In this document: piece after piece, positions 43,286-54,187 of the stretch
Position numbering within the stretch: position 1 is the stretch's first letter
Layout: every line of letters starts with the position of its first letter
Source: Craterostigma plantagineum
Lineage: Eukaryota > Streptophyta > Magnoliopsida > Lamiales > Linderniaceae
Assembly (NCBI GenBank): GCA_027422505.1
Contig: JAPQWV010000018.1
Location: 13,720,001 to 13,784,000, forward strand
Direction: 5' to 3'
Length of the DNA: 64,000 nt
Program-made: the position numbers and the translations under genes
The notes under the pieces: generated by a model
Seen by the model: only the letters and a program-made list of their open reading frames with translations
Database searches by the model: none
Told to the model about the DNA's origin: nothing

Positions 43286-43877
43286 ACTAAGGAATTTATC
43301 GAAATTGGTTTCGCGACGAATTCATTGATAAATCGATGGGTTGAAGACTATATCGAATGGTGTTTGATTCGTATATGATTTCACCGCCAAAATAGACAAC
43401 TATTTGAATTTTTCTGGACACCATATCGGATATGTATGAAATTTTATGAATTATCAGATCAAATTCGAGCGGCTAAAATAGGGAAAATCGTCGCCTGTAT
43501 TAAGGACATCTTCGCGGGCAATGGCTGCTCCATTAACAGCAACGTTAACCCATTATGCAAACATCGCTTAATGGACCGTCCCATCGATGTCTGATCGTGG
43601 GCTGCGTCAACGCGTCGAGCCCAATAAACGCGACGGCCACTAATGCTGGGCCAGAAACGGGCCCAACACGTTTTTGGAGAAAAGTAGCCCGTTTTATTTC
43701 GGGTTGGCCTAGCCTCGCGGATAATAGCTGCGATGTCGCATTTCGCTCGATTTTATTAATTATAACGGAAGAAACCCTATTTTATTAATTTTGGGTTAAA
43801 ATAGCTTTATTTTAATTAAAAAGCCTTTTTAGTCATGGGAGTATATTGACTACAATTAATTAATATGCCATCTAAAG

Positions 43878-43927
<50 letters not shown>
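43878..43927. repeat. (TA)n microsatellite
   Basis: About 25 TA units, just outside the Mutator right arm. Confidence 0.97.
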
Positions 43928-43932
<5 letters not shown>

Positions 43933-44130
43933 TTGTTAGGGCTTGTGGCGATGTGCATTTGTTATTTCATCTGTTTCAATTATATAAAGGTGAGGATTGA
44001 ACATAACAGTCAAATGATCTTTCAATTAAGTTTTGTTAAAAAATTAAGAATTAAATAAAATCATCTACTACTTTTGCTAAATACTAGTCTACCCTCTATT
44101 TTTAGTTAAAATTAATATAAGATATTTATT

Positions 44131-44168
44131 TCTTATAACACACGCATTTGAACGTGATAATATATTAG
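44131..44168 (+). mobile_element. Degenerate Helitron-like 3' end
   Basis: A CACGCATTTGAACGTG hairpin then TTAG-T. It is a weaker version of the signatures at 16283 and 44429. The preceding 150 bp (ATTAATATAAGATATTTATT etc.) also resembles that before 44429. Confidence 0.35.
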
Positions 44169-44428
44169 TTGATATTATGCCCCGTCATTCAACTTCCACA
44201 ACCTTGACATTCTTTGAAAATTTACATCAATTTAGTTCTAAAACGTCAAAGGTGAGTATAAACTGTAAATGGTTTGTCAATAAAGTTTGGAAAAATTAAT
44301 TAATAAATTAAAAACTACTAACCACCTTTAATTACTATTTTTAAGAAAATAAAATCACTTATTTCCTTTGATTAATTACTATTTTACCCCTCTATTGTTA
44401 GTTTAATATGATATAACTAGTTATTATA

Positions 44429-44457
44429 GCACGCATCTGAGTGTGCTAAAATACTAG
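44429..44457 (+). mobile_element. Helitron-like 3' end
   Basis: GCACGCATCTGAGTGTGC hairpin, a short AT spacer, then CTAG followed by T. It matches the Helitron CTRR terminus after a hairpin; the 5' end is not identified. Confidence 0.55.
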
Positions 44458-44599
44458 TAAATTATATAAGCCGTTTAGAGTATCTCCAATTAGCTACAAC
44501 TCAAAAAATGCAGTAAAATTACTCAAATCGAACACAAAAACCGAACCAAAAATGGGTTTTCTAGTTTCTCCTCATCAATAAACTCAAATATGCGATGGA

Positions 44600-45202
44600 C
44601 GGCATACTATGCGTTTGTACTATTAAAGTAATTAATAAATCCTTTCTTTGTTTGTACTTACATAAAGATCTTTCTTTTACGAATTCACCCAATATAAAAT
44701 CTGAGGAAACGTTAATTACGGTTTCCTTGTTTTATTCATTTTCTCTTTTGGATGCTTTTATATGTATAGATTATTTTATATTATTAATTTATTATATTTT
44801 TCTCGATCAGATCTAAAATAAAATAATATTGTGATATAATTGTAAACTTATAAAATGTGAGTAATATTATAATTTTGTAAAAAATGTTGTGTAAGAGTAT
44901 ATTGCAGGAATATTTTCTGAATTTGAGAATGAGTTTAATAGTTGGAGAATAATTACTGGATTTTGAGTTTCAGAACGTGTTTGAGTTTGCGAATCCGTTT
45001 TTCGGTTGGAGATGGTCTTAGCTCCATTTAACAGCAACTGATTTTCCAATGAATTAATCGAATTTAACCATTTGTAGTATAACCCTCCGAGTATCTTTTT
45101 GCCTACCAAATTGACATAAAACGATCGGCAAAAACCAATCTTTTACACGAATCTATGCATAAAACAAGGGACAAGAAAACAATCAACCATTAAAAACAAC
45201 TC
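44600..45202. other. AT-rich intergenic stretch
   Basis: No gene or clear repeat. Small ORFs have no recognisable domain. Confidence 0.5.
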
Positions 45203-46211
45203 TGTTAGGATCGGTTTATGCGTTTAGAGGGGGTGAATAAACGCTTGTCTCTTTTTCGGTTTGTCTATGCGAGGACAAGTATTCAATCTGTGACCAGTCA
45301 GTATAAGTGCGGAAAATGATACTGAGTGGTTGAAACCGATATGTGAATGAGTAAGTGTGTGTGTGCGAGACCGGTTTGTTTCTGGAAGTTCGGAGTTAAA
45401 ATCTCCTACGTCTCCCCTTCTTCCTCGCAAGGAATGTTCACTAGATCTTCAGTTATACAACCTTGTACAACCTACCCAGCTGAATCACAGCTCAAATCTA
45501 GTGAGTTACCTAGGCAGTCGTTTACAACAATCCACCTACTTCAACAGCTTTTTACAGTCCGTTGGAAATGAGGAACATAAACTAAGATCAGAAAATAGCT
45601 ATGTCTTTAGACTTCACTCTTGCTTTTACGCTCTCCTCGCAGTACTTGAGACTTGCTCGATTATCATCTTTTTGAGGATGAGATTTCAAAGTCGTAAAAT
45701 CGTGAGAATTGGGTGAAGTGCAGTCTTCTTGCATCTCTCCTTTTATGCTTGAGGTTTGAAATTCAAACCGTTGTGGGATAGACTATTCACTCTGAAAAAT
45801 GCATTAATTGACTTTCCCAAAATGGGTCTGCCCTGTTTGTGCCGCAGTCTATCATGTCACTTTGCTTTATTCCTTATTTGCGTTAGTTGACCTCGTTTAT
45901 ACTCTGGACCTGCAGCATTGCATTGATTGTCTGTAATTTCCTTTTTGTTTTAGCATGCTCCTGTCTTGAGTGTCCAATCTGTCACAAGTCCGGTATAGCG
46001 TACTGTCATGCTTCCTGAAGTCTCATTCAAGACCGGTATCTTCAATCGGTATTCTATATAGTTCTTAGTACTTAAGCCAGTCCGGTCACATATGTACCGC
46101 TTTTATTTCTCAGTATGAACCGATGCTTTAGGTCTCCGGTTTTCACATGATTAGTCAGTTGTGTCAACACCAAAACTGTTAATCCGAATGTTTAAATTCG
46201 TATTACTAGCA
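45203..46211 (-). repeat. SIRE/Maximus-type Copia LTR, 3' LTR or solo
   Basis: On - a polypurine tract (CCAAAAAGGGGGAAATT, about 46228-46212) is directly followed by TGCTAGTAATACG. The LTR ends with CCGATCCTAACA at 45203, after the CACCCCCTCTAAACGC motif typical of SIRE-like LTR ends. Length 1,009 bp is usual for this lineage. The tract shows that this is a 3' LTR attached to internal sequence at 46212 and beyond. Confidence 0.75.
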
Positions 46212-46990
46212 ATTTCCCCCTTTTTGGTGATTGACAAAACTTAGTAGCAGAAAACCAGTTTATACAAACTACAACTATTTGTATCCCTTGCTCTTAAATA
46301 TCCGCTCTACCTCCTTCAACTTGGCATTATCCCTTGCTCTTCCTTGTCATGTAACCTCTTAAGATCACCCAGCTGTTCCTTTGTCAGGTTGCAAGCCAGA
46401 TGCCGTAAACTGCTGCCATCATACTGTACTTCAACTGGACCGGTTTCGCTGACTGGTACAGCGAAGTCTGTCTTTGTAAGACTGCATCCGGTATGAGTGC
46501 AGCTTCAATTGCAGCTCGTTTTGGATCTTTGGTTTTGACATAGAGTTTGGATAAGTACTTCTGAGGCTCGGATGAGCTAGAGCTGGGAGGCTGCTGTTTT
46601 CTGCTGTCGCTTGCCGTACTTTCTCCCTTTTTGGAAATAACCGGGGTGATTAGCCGAGTCAAGGCAGTCAGCTGATCTTTGATGACCTTCAGGTCGGCAC
46701 AGACATCAGAGCGGAGACCGGTGATATCTTCCTTGAGAGCTTGAAATTGCTCATTGTTATGCTGCCGGTCACCGTTGGTAGCCTTGCTGAGAACAGAGAC
46801 TGTGCGATAAGTCTGTTTGACCAAAGAAATTTCTTTTGTTGAGCCCATAATGTCAACCGGTATTGCTGCGGTGTTGGGAGATGCAGTCGGTTGCGACGAT
46901 GACTGTGGGCTGACTGTAGAGGAGTTGAAGACTGAGTATTCTCCGGCTGCGGGTTGGCGGAGACAACGATGGACTCTGTCACAATGGCAG
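46212..46990 (-). pseudogene. Internal 3' region of the SIRE-like element
   Basis: Two overlapping frames on - cover 46982-46384. The longer, MGSTKEISLVKQTYRTVSVL, has a coiled-coil-like stretch (NNEQFQALKEDITGLRSDVC) and a Ser-rich linker. No pol motif is seen. In SIRE elements the region between RNase H and the 3' LTR can hold an additional ORF, so this may be a decayed remnant of it; that assignment is inference. It is cut at about 47015 by the next LTR. Confidence 0.4.
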
Positions 46991-47015
46991 ATACGGGAAT
47001 CCCCTGTCCCGTCGT

Positions 47016-47350
47016 TGTTAGGAATATTTTTTAGTGTTCAATTCATTGTGTTTATCTTAGTTGGTTTGTATTTAGTTAACTTTGGGCTAGTTGGTAATAT
47101 TCCAGTTCTTAGTTACTAGGGGTATAATATATCAACTTATGGGGTATATATACCCCCAAACACTAATTCATTACGGTGTGTGTTTTTGGTGTAGTATGTG
47201 TGAGTGTGTGTGTGTGTTGAATAGTAAGAAAGCATTTTCAAAGCACCCATCGTCTACACTGACCCACCCCACGTTCGATCTTTAAAACTTTCATTATTAG
47301 CGTGGTTAATCGTCCTAGGTCAGTGTTGTGGGATCAAATAGGGACCAACA
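47016..47350 (+). repeat. Second Copia-type LTR, 335 bp
   Basis: Starts TGTTAGGAATATT and ends GGGACCAACA, an inverted TGTT/AACA terminus, and is followed after 2 nt by a primer-binding site. A TATA-like TATATATAC is near 47148. No partner LTR and no gag-pol was found downstream, so the element is a non-coding derivative or truncated. Confidence 0.78.
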
Positions 47351-47352
47351 AG

Positions 47353-47364
47353 TGGTATCAGAGC
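47353..47364 (+). other. Primer-binding site (initiator tRNA-Met type)
   Basis: TGGTATCAGAGC immediately after the 47016-47350 LTR. Confidence 0.9.
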
Positions 47365-48235
47365 AAAACACGTTCGGATTTGAACATTTTTTTGAAATTT
47401 TTGGGTTTCTTTTTTTTTGGATTCGAATTGTTGCCATTGCTTGAGTTTTAGAGTTGATTTTACTGATTTTGCAAGCTCAAGAGGTAATTAGATTTTTTCA
47501 AGTGATTTGAAGTGATTACCCAACTTTTTCCAGTTGATTTGGGTGAGTTTTGGGTGGAAATCGCATCTGTTTTTTGTCATTTTCAGTCCAGAATCGGGTA
47601 GATGAAAAAATCGCCCGATTGCTACAGTACCTGAAACAGCTACAGTACCAATTTACTCAGTTTCGGGCGTTTTTATTCAGTTTAGGGCGAATTTTGACTG
47701 GTCAAACCGAAACTGGACTAGTCAACTCGAAATTGGATTGGTCAACACCCGAAAGTTGACTGGTTAATCGAATTTTGACTGGTCAAACCCGAAATTGAAC
47801 TGGTCAACTCGAAACTGGACTGGTCAAATCCGAATTTTGACTGGTCAACACCCGAAAGTAGATTAAAAAAAATAAATTAATTTTTAAATCTACGAACTGA
47901 GTTTCGGGCGAAACAAGTATCTGATTCACAAAATCACTGTAGCAAATAATTAGTTTCGGGCTAAACTATTAATTTCACTGTAGTGTCACTGTAGCAATCT
48001 TAGTTTCGGGCGAAACTAGTTTCACTGTAGCGTCAACATTTTTTTGGTGACTCATCCATCGAAAGTCCCTCATCGAAACTCCTCTCCTTCTCTGAAATTA
48101 TCTATCGAAAGTCATCCATCGAAACTACTAAAAATCACTGTAGCAGTTTCGATCGAAACACTGTAGCATTTCACCGTAGCAGTTTCGATCGAAACACTGT
48201 AGCAGACTCGCAACCAACTAATCAACTAATTAAAT
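47365..48235 (+). repeat. Non-coding internal region with GACTGGTCAA and TTTCGGGC repeats
   Basis: Between 47676 and 47865 the word (G/T)GACTGGTCAA occurs about ten times, in a higher-order unit of about 60-80 bp starting GAATTTTGACTGGTCAA. From 47630 to 48190 TTTCGGGCGAAAC and CACTGTAGCA words alternate. No ORF with retroelement motifs. Confidence 0.7.
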
Positions 48236-49600
48236 AGCCGGGCAAGCTTCCCTAACTACTTAACCGAAGATTGCATTAAAACACGGTGAATCCCACTATT
48301 AGATTTGACTCTAATCCGGCGGGGTAGTTCAACCTATCTCTAGCGATAAGTTTATTCCGCTCGTTTACGAGTGGTTTAATCGTTCGCCACCCTCGAGCGT
48401 AGCGTACGATTTCCCGGACTTCGTTAACTTAAACACATAGACATGATCAAGCTAACTAGATGATTTTAATCACATAGACATAATCAAAATCATATGCTTC
48501 ATAAACGAGTCGTAACAATAGTAATACATCAAATACACGTAAACATGCGATCGATCGAGCTAGGGTTCATCTCATCTCAAATACAATAGATTTAGCTACT
48601 CATTATCATCACAACAAAGCACGTAGTTAACATCGAATACAACATAAATACTTCCATGAATTCAACATCGAGGTTAATCCACGTTCTTCGTTGAGGACTT
48701 TTATCGAGCACGTAATAAGCAACTAAGTGTTCTTGGATCTTGGAAAGGCAAAGTATGTATATGAGAGCTTCAATGATGTATCTATAACGTACCTTCCTCC
48801 TTTTCCTTTATTCTCATCACATTGGTTCTTTATATAGAGGTTTGTTCATCTCAAATTCTCGTCATCCTTCTTGAGCCTTGCAAAGATATGAGGTATCTCA
48901 TTTTCAAAGATTTGTGCAGCCACAAGATCTCTTGAGCAGCCCTTGCTTTTAATGGTATTGTCCTATGCAGAAATTTCATTCCAAGCGTGGGTTTTTTCCA
49001 TCTCAGTTGGTCATACGTTTTTTCAGAAGATAAGGTAAGTAAGGGTCGTTTTCCTCATGTACTTGACTTTTAACACAGCCACGGGATGTTCACGGCCTCT
49101 TCTATTCATCTTCACGGCCGTGACCACATAAAACCTGAAGAAAACAACGTCTCTGCCCGTGTTCACGGGTAGCCACCATTCACGGCCGTGAGGCTTTTGT
49201 GGCTTAAAAAATGGCTTTCTGCCCACATTCACGGCCTCTTGCACCTACATTCACGGCCATGAAGCACCCCTCACGGCCTGGTTGGTCAAGGTTCACGGCC
49301 GTGACTCAATCGGGCTAGAAAATGGCTCTCTGGTGCTGTTCACGGCCTCGTGCAGGGTCTTCACGGCCGTGACTCCTTCTCCTGAAAAACAGCAGCACGT
49401 TCAAAAATTCATATCTCCCAATCTAGACATCGGATTGAAAATCCCTTTGGTCAGAGTCAAGATTAAGGAATCCTCTATCTATGGTTAAAAATGTCAGGTC
49501 CATCGGACATCCTTTACCCTGTGATCATTGAGATATAAGAAACTGTCGCAAAACTGCCGTAAAACGTTTTATTTTGTTGTGAAACCATATTATAGCACAA
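48236..49600 (-). other. Unclassified repeat, possibly an LTR on the minus strand
   Basis: A TATA-like CTATATAAAG lies on - near 48838, with a leader-like stretch below it. Upstream on - (49078-49375) are about eight TTCACGGCCGTGAA-type palindromic words. The layout (U3 with repeats, TATA, R-U5) would fit an LTR, but termini, TSD and coding domains were not found. Confidence 0.35.
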
Positions 49601-50887
49601 AATTAATCAAAACGTCTTCACTTATCATGCAAACGACTTAAATGTAACATATATAAACGTAAGAAAATACGTTTATCAGATAACAAGAAAACAATGATTA
49701 ACTCAGGAATTATAATCGAAACATTCGTGAATTAGACAAAGTTAAACAAAAAAGATAGCAAACCTATATTCAATTTGCATCAGCCATTTACGAACTATGC
49801 ACAAAGATAAAAACCCTAGAACAAAAATATTTAAATTTAAATGGGTAAAGTTGTAATTGACCTTAATTAAACCTACTATCTAAAATCACTACCAAACACA
49901 CCGGACATTGTTATTTAAACCCATCAACCAAACACCTCAAAATTTTATATCTCCCATTATATAAACCCAACTGAAACTAATACCATCTAAATCAATCCCG
50001 CTAACCAATCGGGCTCAAGGTCAGGGTGAAGTCTTAAAGAACTTGTGGGTTACATCGTGTGATCGAATTTCTCTCCCGCAATTTCTTGAGTACTCCCCAT
50101 GAGATTTTATCACATGACTATCGTTCTGAGGTGAATTTAGGACATAATTATCTGACTCCGTTGATTAGTTTCACAACTGCAGAGTGTCGCGCAATTAAGC
50201 CTCCGCCATGTACGTGTGGCACAAGCTCACACTGGTATTAGGGGCTACCCATAACCAGGTCAAGTGGGGATACCTCGAGGAAGCCAAAAAAATACACGAG
50301 TGTTTCCGTTCGAGTTCCATGAAGTTTTTCTTTTTCTTTTCTTTTGTAGTGACTCAGAGTATCATCACTCAATGAGATGCGACTAATGTCTTGGAATTAA
50401 GCACGTCATGTCTCAAACTAGTCTTACACAACAGCCATACTTGAATAGTACACAAACCAAACCGTTAGTCACCATTTGGCCTTATCTCCCATGAAAAAAA
50501 GGATTCATTATGTTATACTCGCATGTGGTTATACTGTAATCCATGATAATACCCTATGTTTTTTCATTTCGCGAAACCTCCTTGTCTAAACCTAGCATTA
50601 TACCCCCAAATTGGGGGGCATAAATGACAGATAGCGCATAATAAACTTCTAGAGGTTTTGTGCAATTTTGAAAACAATAAGGGTTTTACTACTTTTCTTT
50701 CTAAAACCAATAAGGATTTTTATGCGTTTTAGCCATAAAAAAATTCATTGTGTTTCAACATGGTGAGACTATGACCGCCTAACACAACTCTCACATTACT
50801 AAAGAATTAAAAGTGTCATCTCAACTCAATCTTTCGTCGTGAAAAAAAAATGAAAACCCGAAAAAATAATGAAAACCGTTTTTATTA
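49601..50887. other. Intergenic, no supported gene
   Basis: AT-rich. A patch at 50010-50280 shares CATGACTATCGTT and CCCATA(A/G)CCAGG with 61440-61540, so a diverged repeat is present. The 60-codon ORF at 50059 has no recognisable domain. Confidence 0.5.
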
Positions 50888-51990
50888 TCATGAGGGCTCC
50901 CAACAAGAAAGAGCATACAAAACCCTACCCTTCCATCCCTGAATAATCCACTTGCCATCCTCATCCGAAAGAAAACAATTGTCATACTCGCTCCTCACCT
51001 TATACTCGAACGGCACGCCGAACCTTTTGTAGTATGAAGAGAGGCAGTCCCCCGTCTACTCCATGAGCCCGGCAGGCCGAAAGCCCGATTGAGGAAAATC
51101 GATGCTCGTGATCTTGAGCTTTGGGGGCTCGACGGGCTTTAAGGAGGCCCTGTATCAGGCATGGCCACTGAAACCCGTTTAGGATCCCCAAATCCACGAC
51201 GTGGATTGTCTCTGCATCCTTGATGTACCTTTCGATAGTCTTGTTGGCGAATATGTCTGACATCCTCTTGAACAGGCACGCAAGGACGTACGACTGGTAC
51301 AACTTGATGAAGCTCGACGCCGAGATTTGCTTTCCGGCCGAGGAATTGTATTGGGCTTGGGCAGGGCCCATGTTGGATATTTGGGCCTCGAGCCCATTTG
51401 CGAAGTAGTGGGGCAGGCGTTCGGCGAGCCCGCCGTAGGGGTTGGCATGGGGCCTTATTTGTCTGAGGTGTTGGTCGGCGGCTTTGTTGTCTGAATCTGA
51501 GATTGCTTGGGTGCATATTCCAAGAAGGCCCATTAAATCGATGATCTCTCTTTGATTGCTGGCTTTTCTTTGCTGTTCCCTTTTGGCCGACCGAGCTTGG
51601 CCTCCGTTGACTTTTTGTACTGTTTGTTCACATTTTCTTCTTGGACCTTTTTGTTATTGCTATAATTGTGGTTATTATTACCAGTACTGTCTTCGTAGAA
51701 GCGAGGGTTCATATTCCGACAAAGCAAGGATATGTCGTACTTCTCCATTTATATGGTTTCTTCGTCGTCGTCGGTGCAAGTCGTCGATCACTTGTTGCTG
51801 GGCTCGCCGCACTCGCCGACGTTTCGAGTTCGTGATCTTCTAGAATCTTCCATGGGAGGTGGGGTGTTGTTGACTAGTGCTTCGTATAAGCACTTTCGGT
51901 TTCTTGCAACATGGAACAATGTCTCTGATGGGCCAATAGGCTAGTGGTGGCGCCGGCATCGCCGTCCTTTTCCTCCATGAGCATCTGTAT

Positions 51991-52522
51991 AGTTAGGATA
52001 TTTTTATTCCCGATATTATATTTGCCCGAGAAATGACGATAATAAATAAAAGAGACGAAAAATAAATTTGGACAAGGAACACGAGATTTACACGGTTCGT
52101 TCAGATGACCTATGTCCACGGGCCGGAGGCTAAAACTTCATAAATATGTAGAGATATTACAGACAGGTATACCTCGTAAAAAGGAGATGTCGAAAAAGGG
52201 CTACAGAAAAGAAAATGAGCGGACTGACAGAAGATATATTGTATTGTGGTGGTGTATTTTTCCCTATGATGAGCACCTCTATTTATAGGCAATATTTGCC
52301 TTGAAATTGCATGTGAAAGTAGCCAAGAAATTCGGCACGCCTTTTACAACTAATACGGTAGCCTGATAACAACTCAAAGATGAGATCTTATAGTTTGATT
52401 TCTTTGACTTTTCAAGCATCCGTTCGTATCACTGCGGCCTCCAATAAAAATTTGCTTTTGAATTCTCATTTAGTTTGTCCCTTAGCATTAAAATCATTCA
52501 CTCTACAAAGGTCACACTAACA
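51991..52522 (-). repeat. Copia 3' LTR (532 bp)
   Basis: Matches 57941-58301 along its length. It carries the full middle segment (about 52095-52280) that the other LTR lacks, including a TATA-like TATAAATAG on - near 52281. Confidence 0.9.
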
Positions 52523-52888
52523 AATCAGCACATTGACCTTTGTTTTCGTAAATTACTCCACCTTGATTAGTAGTATCTTTGTCTCCATCCGACCTTAGCC
52601 CTGAAGGGCTAATTCACCATTTCTGAAATACCGACCAAGTCAAAGTAATGCTTGAACTTGGTAACTAGAAGAGCCTTCGTAAACATGTCTTCAGGATTAT
52701 CTTTCGTGTTAATCTTCTTGATAAACACCTTCTTACCTGCAATGATATCACGAAGAAATGATATTTGACATCAACATGCTTAGTCCTTTCGTGATACATC
52801 TGTTTCTTAGTCAATCGAATCGCACTTTGACTATCACAGTAAATAGTAATAACTCCCTAATTCTGAGTTAATTCGCTGAATAACCCCG
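52523..52888 (-). other. Copia pol 3' end, eroded
   Basis: RNase H C-terminus and 3' untranslated part of the Copia element in broken frames; no separate gene. Confidence 0.5.
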
Positions 52889-54187
52889 TCAACCATAATG
52901 CTCCTTGATCGCATCAGTATTCGCCATATATTCTACTTCAGTAGTAGACAACGCCACTACGTGCCGTAGAGTAGCTTTCCAGCTAAGTGAACAACCTCCA
53001 ATAGAAAATACATAACCAGTAAGAGATCGTCGTTTATCGAGATCACCTGCATAGCCTGAATCAACCAAGCCAACGAGAGTATCACTGTTCCTGCCAAACT
53101 CCAAACAAGTGCTTAGAGTACCCTTCAAGTATCTGAGAATCCACTTCACCGCTTTCCGGTGTTCTGTCCTTGAGGTAGCCATATACTTGCTAACAACACT
53201 AACAACCGGTGAATTATCAGGACGTGTACATACCATTGCATACATAATACTGCCAACTGCACTCGAGTAAGGAACTCGTGCCATGTATGCTTTTTACTCA
53301 TATGGTGACTGAACAGCATAGCCTAAAATGGCTAGCAATAGGAGTGATGACTGGGTTGGCATCATTCATGCCAAATCTCTCCAAAACCTTTGTGAGGTAA
53401 CTTTCTTGGGTCAGGTGTAACTTTCCAGCTCCTCTATCACGTCTAGTCTCCATACCAAGAATCTTCTTAGTTGCTCCCAAATCTTTCATCTCAAATTCAC
53501 CATTCAATAAGTCATTCAATTGGTGAATTTCTACAAGATTCTTAGCCGCAATGAGCATGTCATCAACATCTAATAACATATCAATGAACGAACAGTCATT
53601 TAACTTCCGGAAGTAAACACCACTATCATACTTGCTCCTAGATAAACTATGACCACATAAAAGAATCGAAGTTACTGTCTTGGAGACTGCTTTAATCCGT
53701 ATAATGATTTCTTTTGTAAACAAACTTGGTCTTCTTTTCCTTCATCAATGATGCCTTCAGGTTGCTTCACATAAATCTGTTCATCTAAATCGCCATGTAA
53801 GAGTTCCTTCTTGACGTCTAGCTGTTCTAACTCCAAATCATACATGGCAACGAATGCAAGTAATACACAAATAGAGTATGTCTAACGACAGGTGGGGATA
53901 CATCATTAAAATCAACTTGTACCTGACTATAGCATTTCGCGACTAATCGTGCCTTATACCTTGCATCGTTCGAACCCGATAAACGTTCTTTCTTCTTGAA
54001 ACCCACTTACATCCAACTATTTTCTTTTTCTTCGGCGGCGGCACAAGAATCCAAGTACCATTCTTCATTCATCGCTACTAGCCAGTTATCAGAATTAACA
54101 TCATTTATTGCCTCCGAATCGGTAGAAGGTTCGCCGCCTCGACCTGTTTCTTGTGTCACTGATAAAGCGTACGAAACTAAATTCACG

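Larger units (their letters stand above)
32170..43845. mobile_element. Composite Mutator-like element with convergent PMD gene and transposase fragment
   Basis: The outer arms are inverted repeats. GGCTTTTTAA...AAAATTAGTAAAATAGG on the left (split by the MITE at 32197) matches the reverse complement of CCTATTTTATTAATTTT...TTAAAAAGCC at 43775-43825. The next GCAGCTAATTCCGCG block matches CGCGGATAATAGCTGC. The left arm leads into a plant-mobile-domain gene (+). The right arm leads into a MULE transposase (-). The middle of the element is missing at about 42.43-42.45 kb, where the two genes are fused tail to tail. Insertions of a MITE, a hAT-like element, an LTR, a CACTA and a Copia inflate about 2.8 kb to 11.7 kb. 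Exact ends and TSD are not resolved. Confidence 0.65.
43286..44600. other. MULE right arm and AT-rich flank
   Basis: 43286-43845 is the 5' leader and terminal repeat of the Mutator element. From there to about 44600 the sequence is AT-rich, with a TA microsatellite and two Helitron-like ends; no gene. Confidence 0.5.

Noticed and set aside
50059..50241. 60-aa ORF with Cys-rich end
   Set aside because: It lies in a repeat patch related to 61440-61540; no family recognised.
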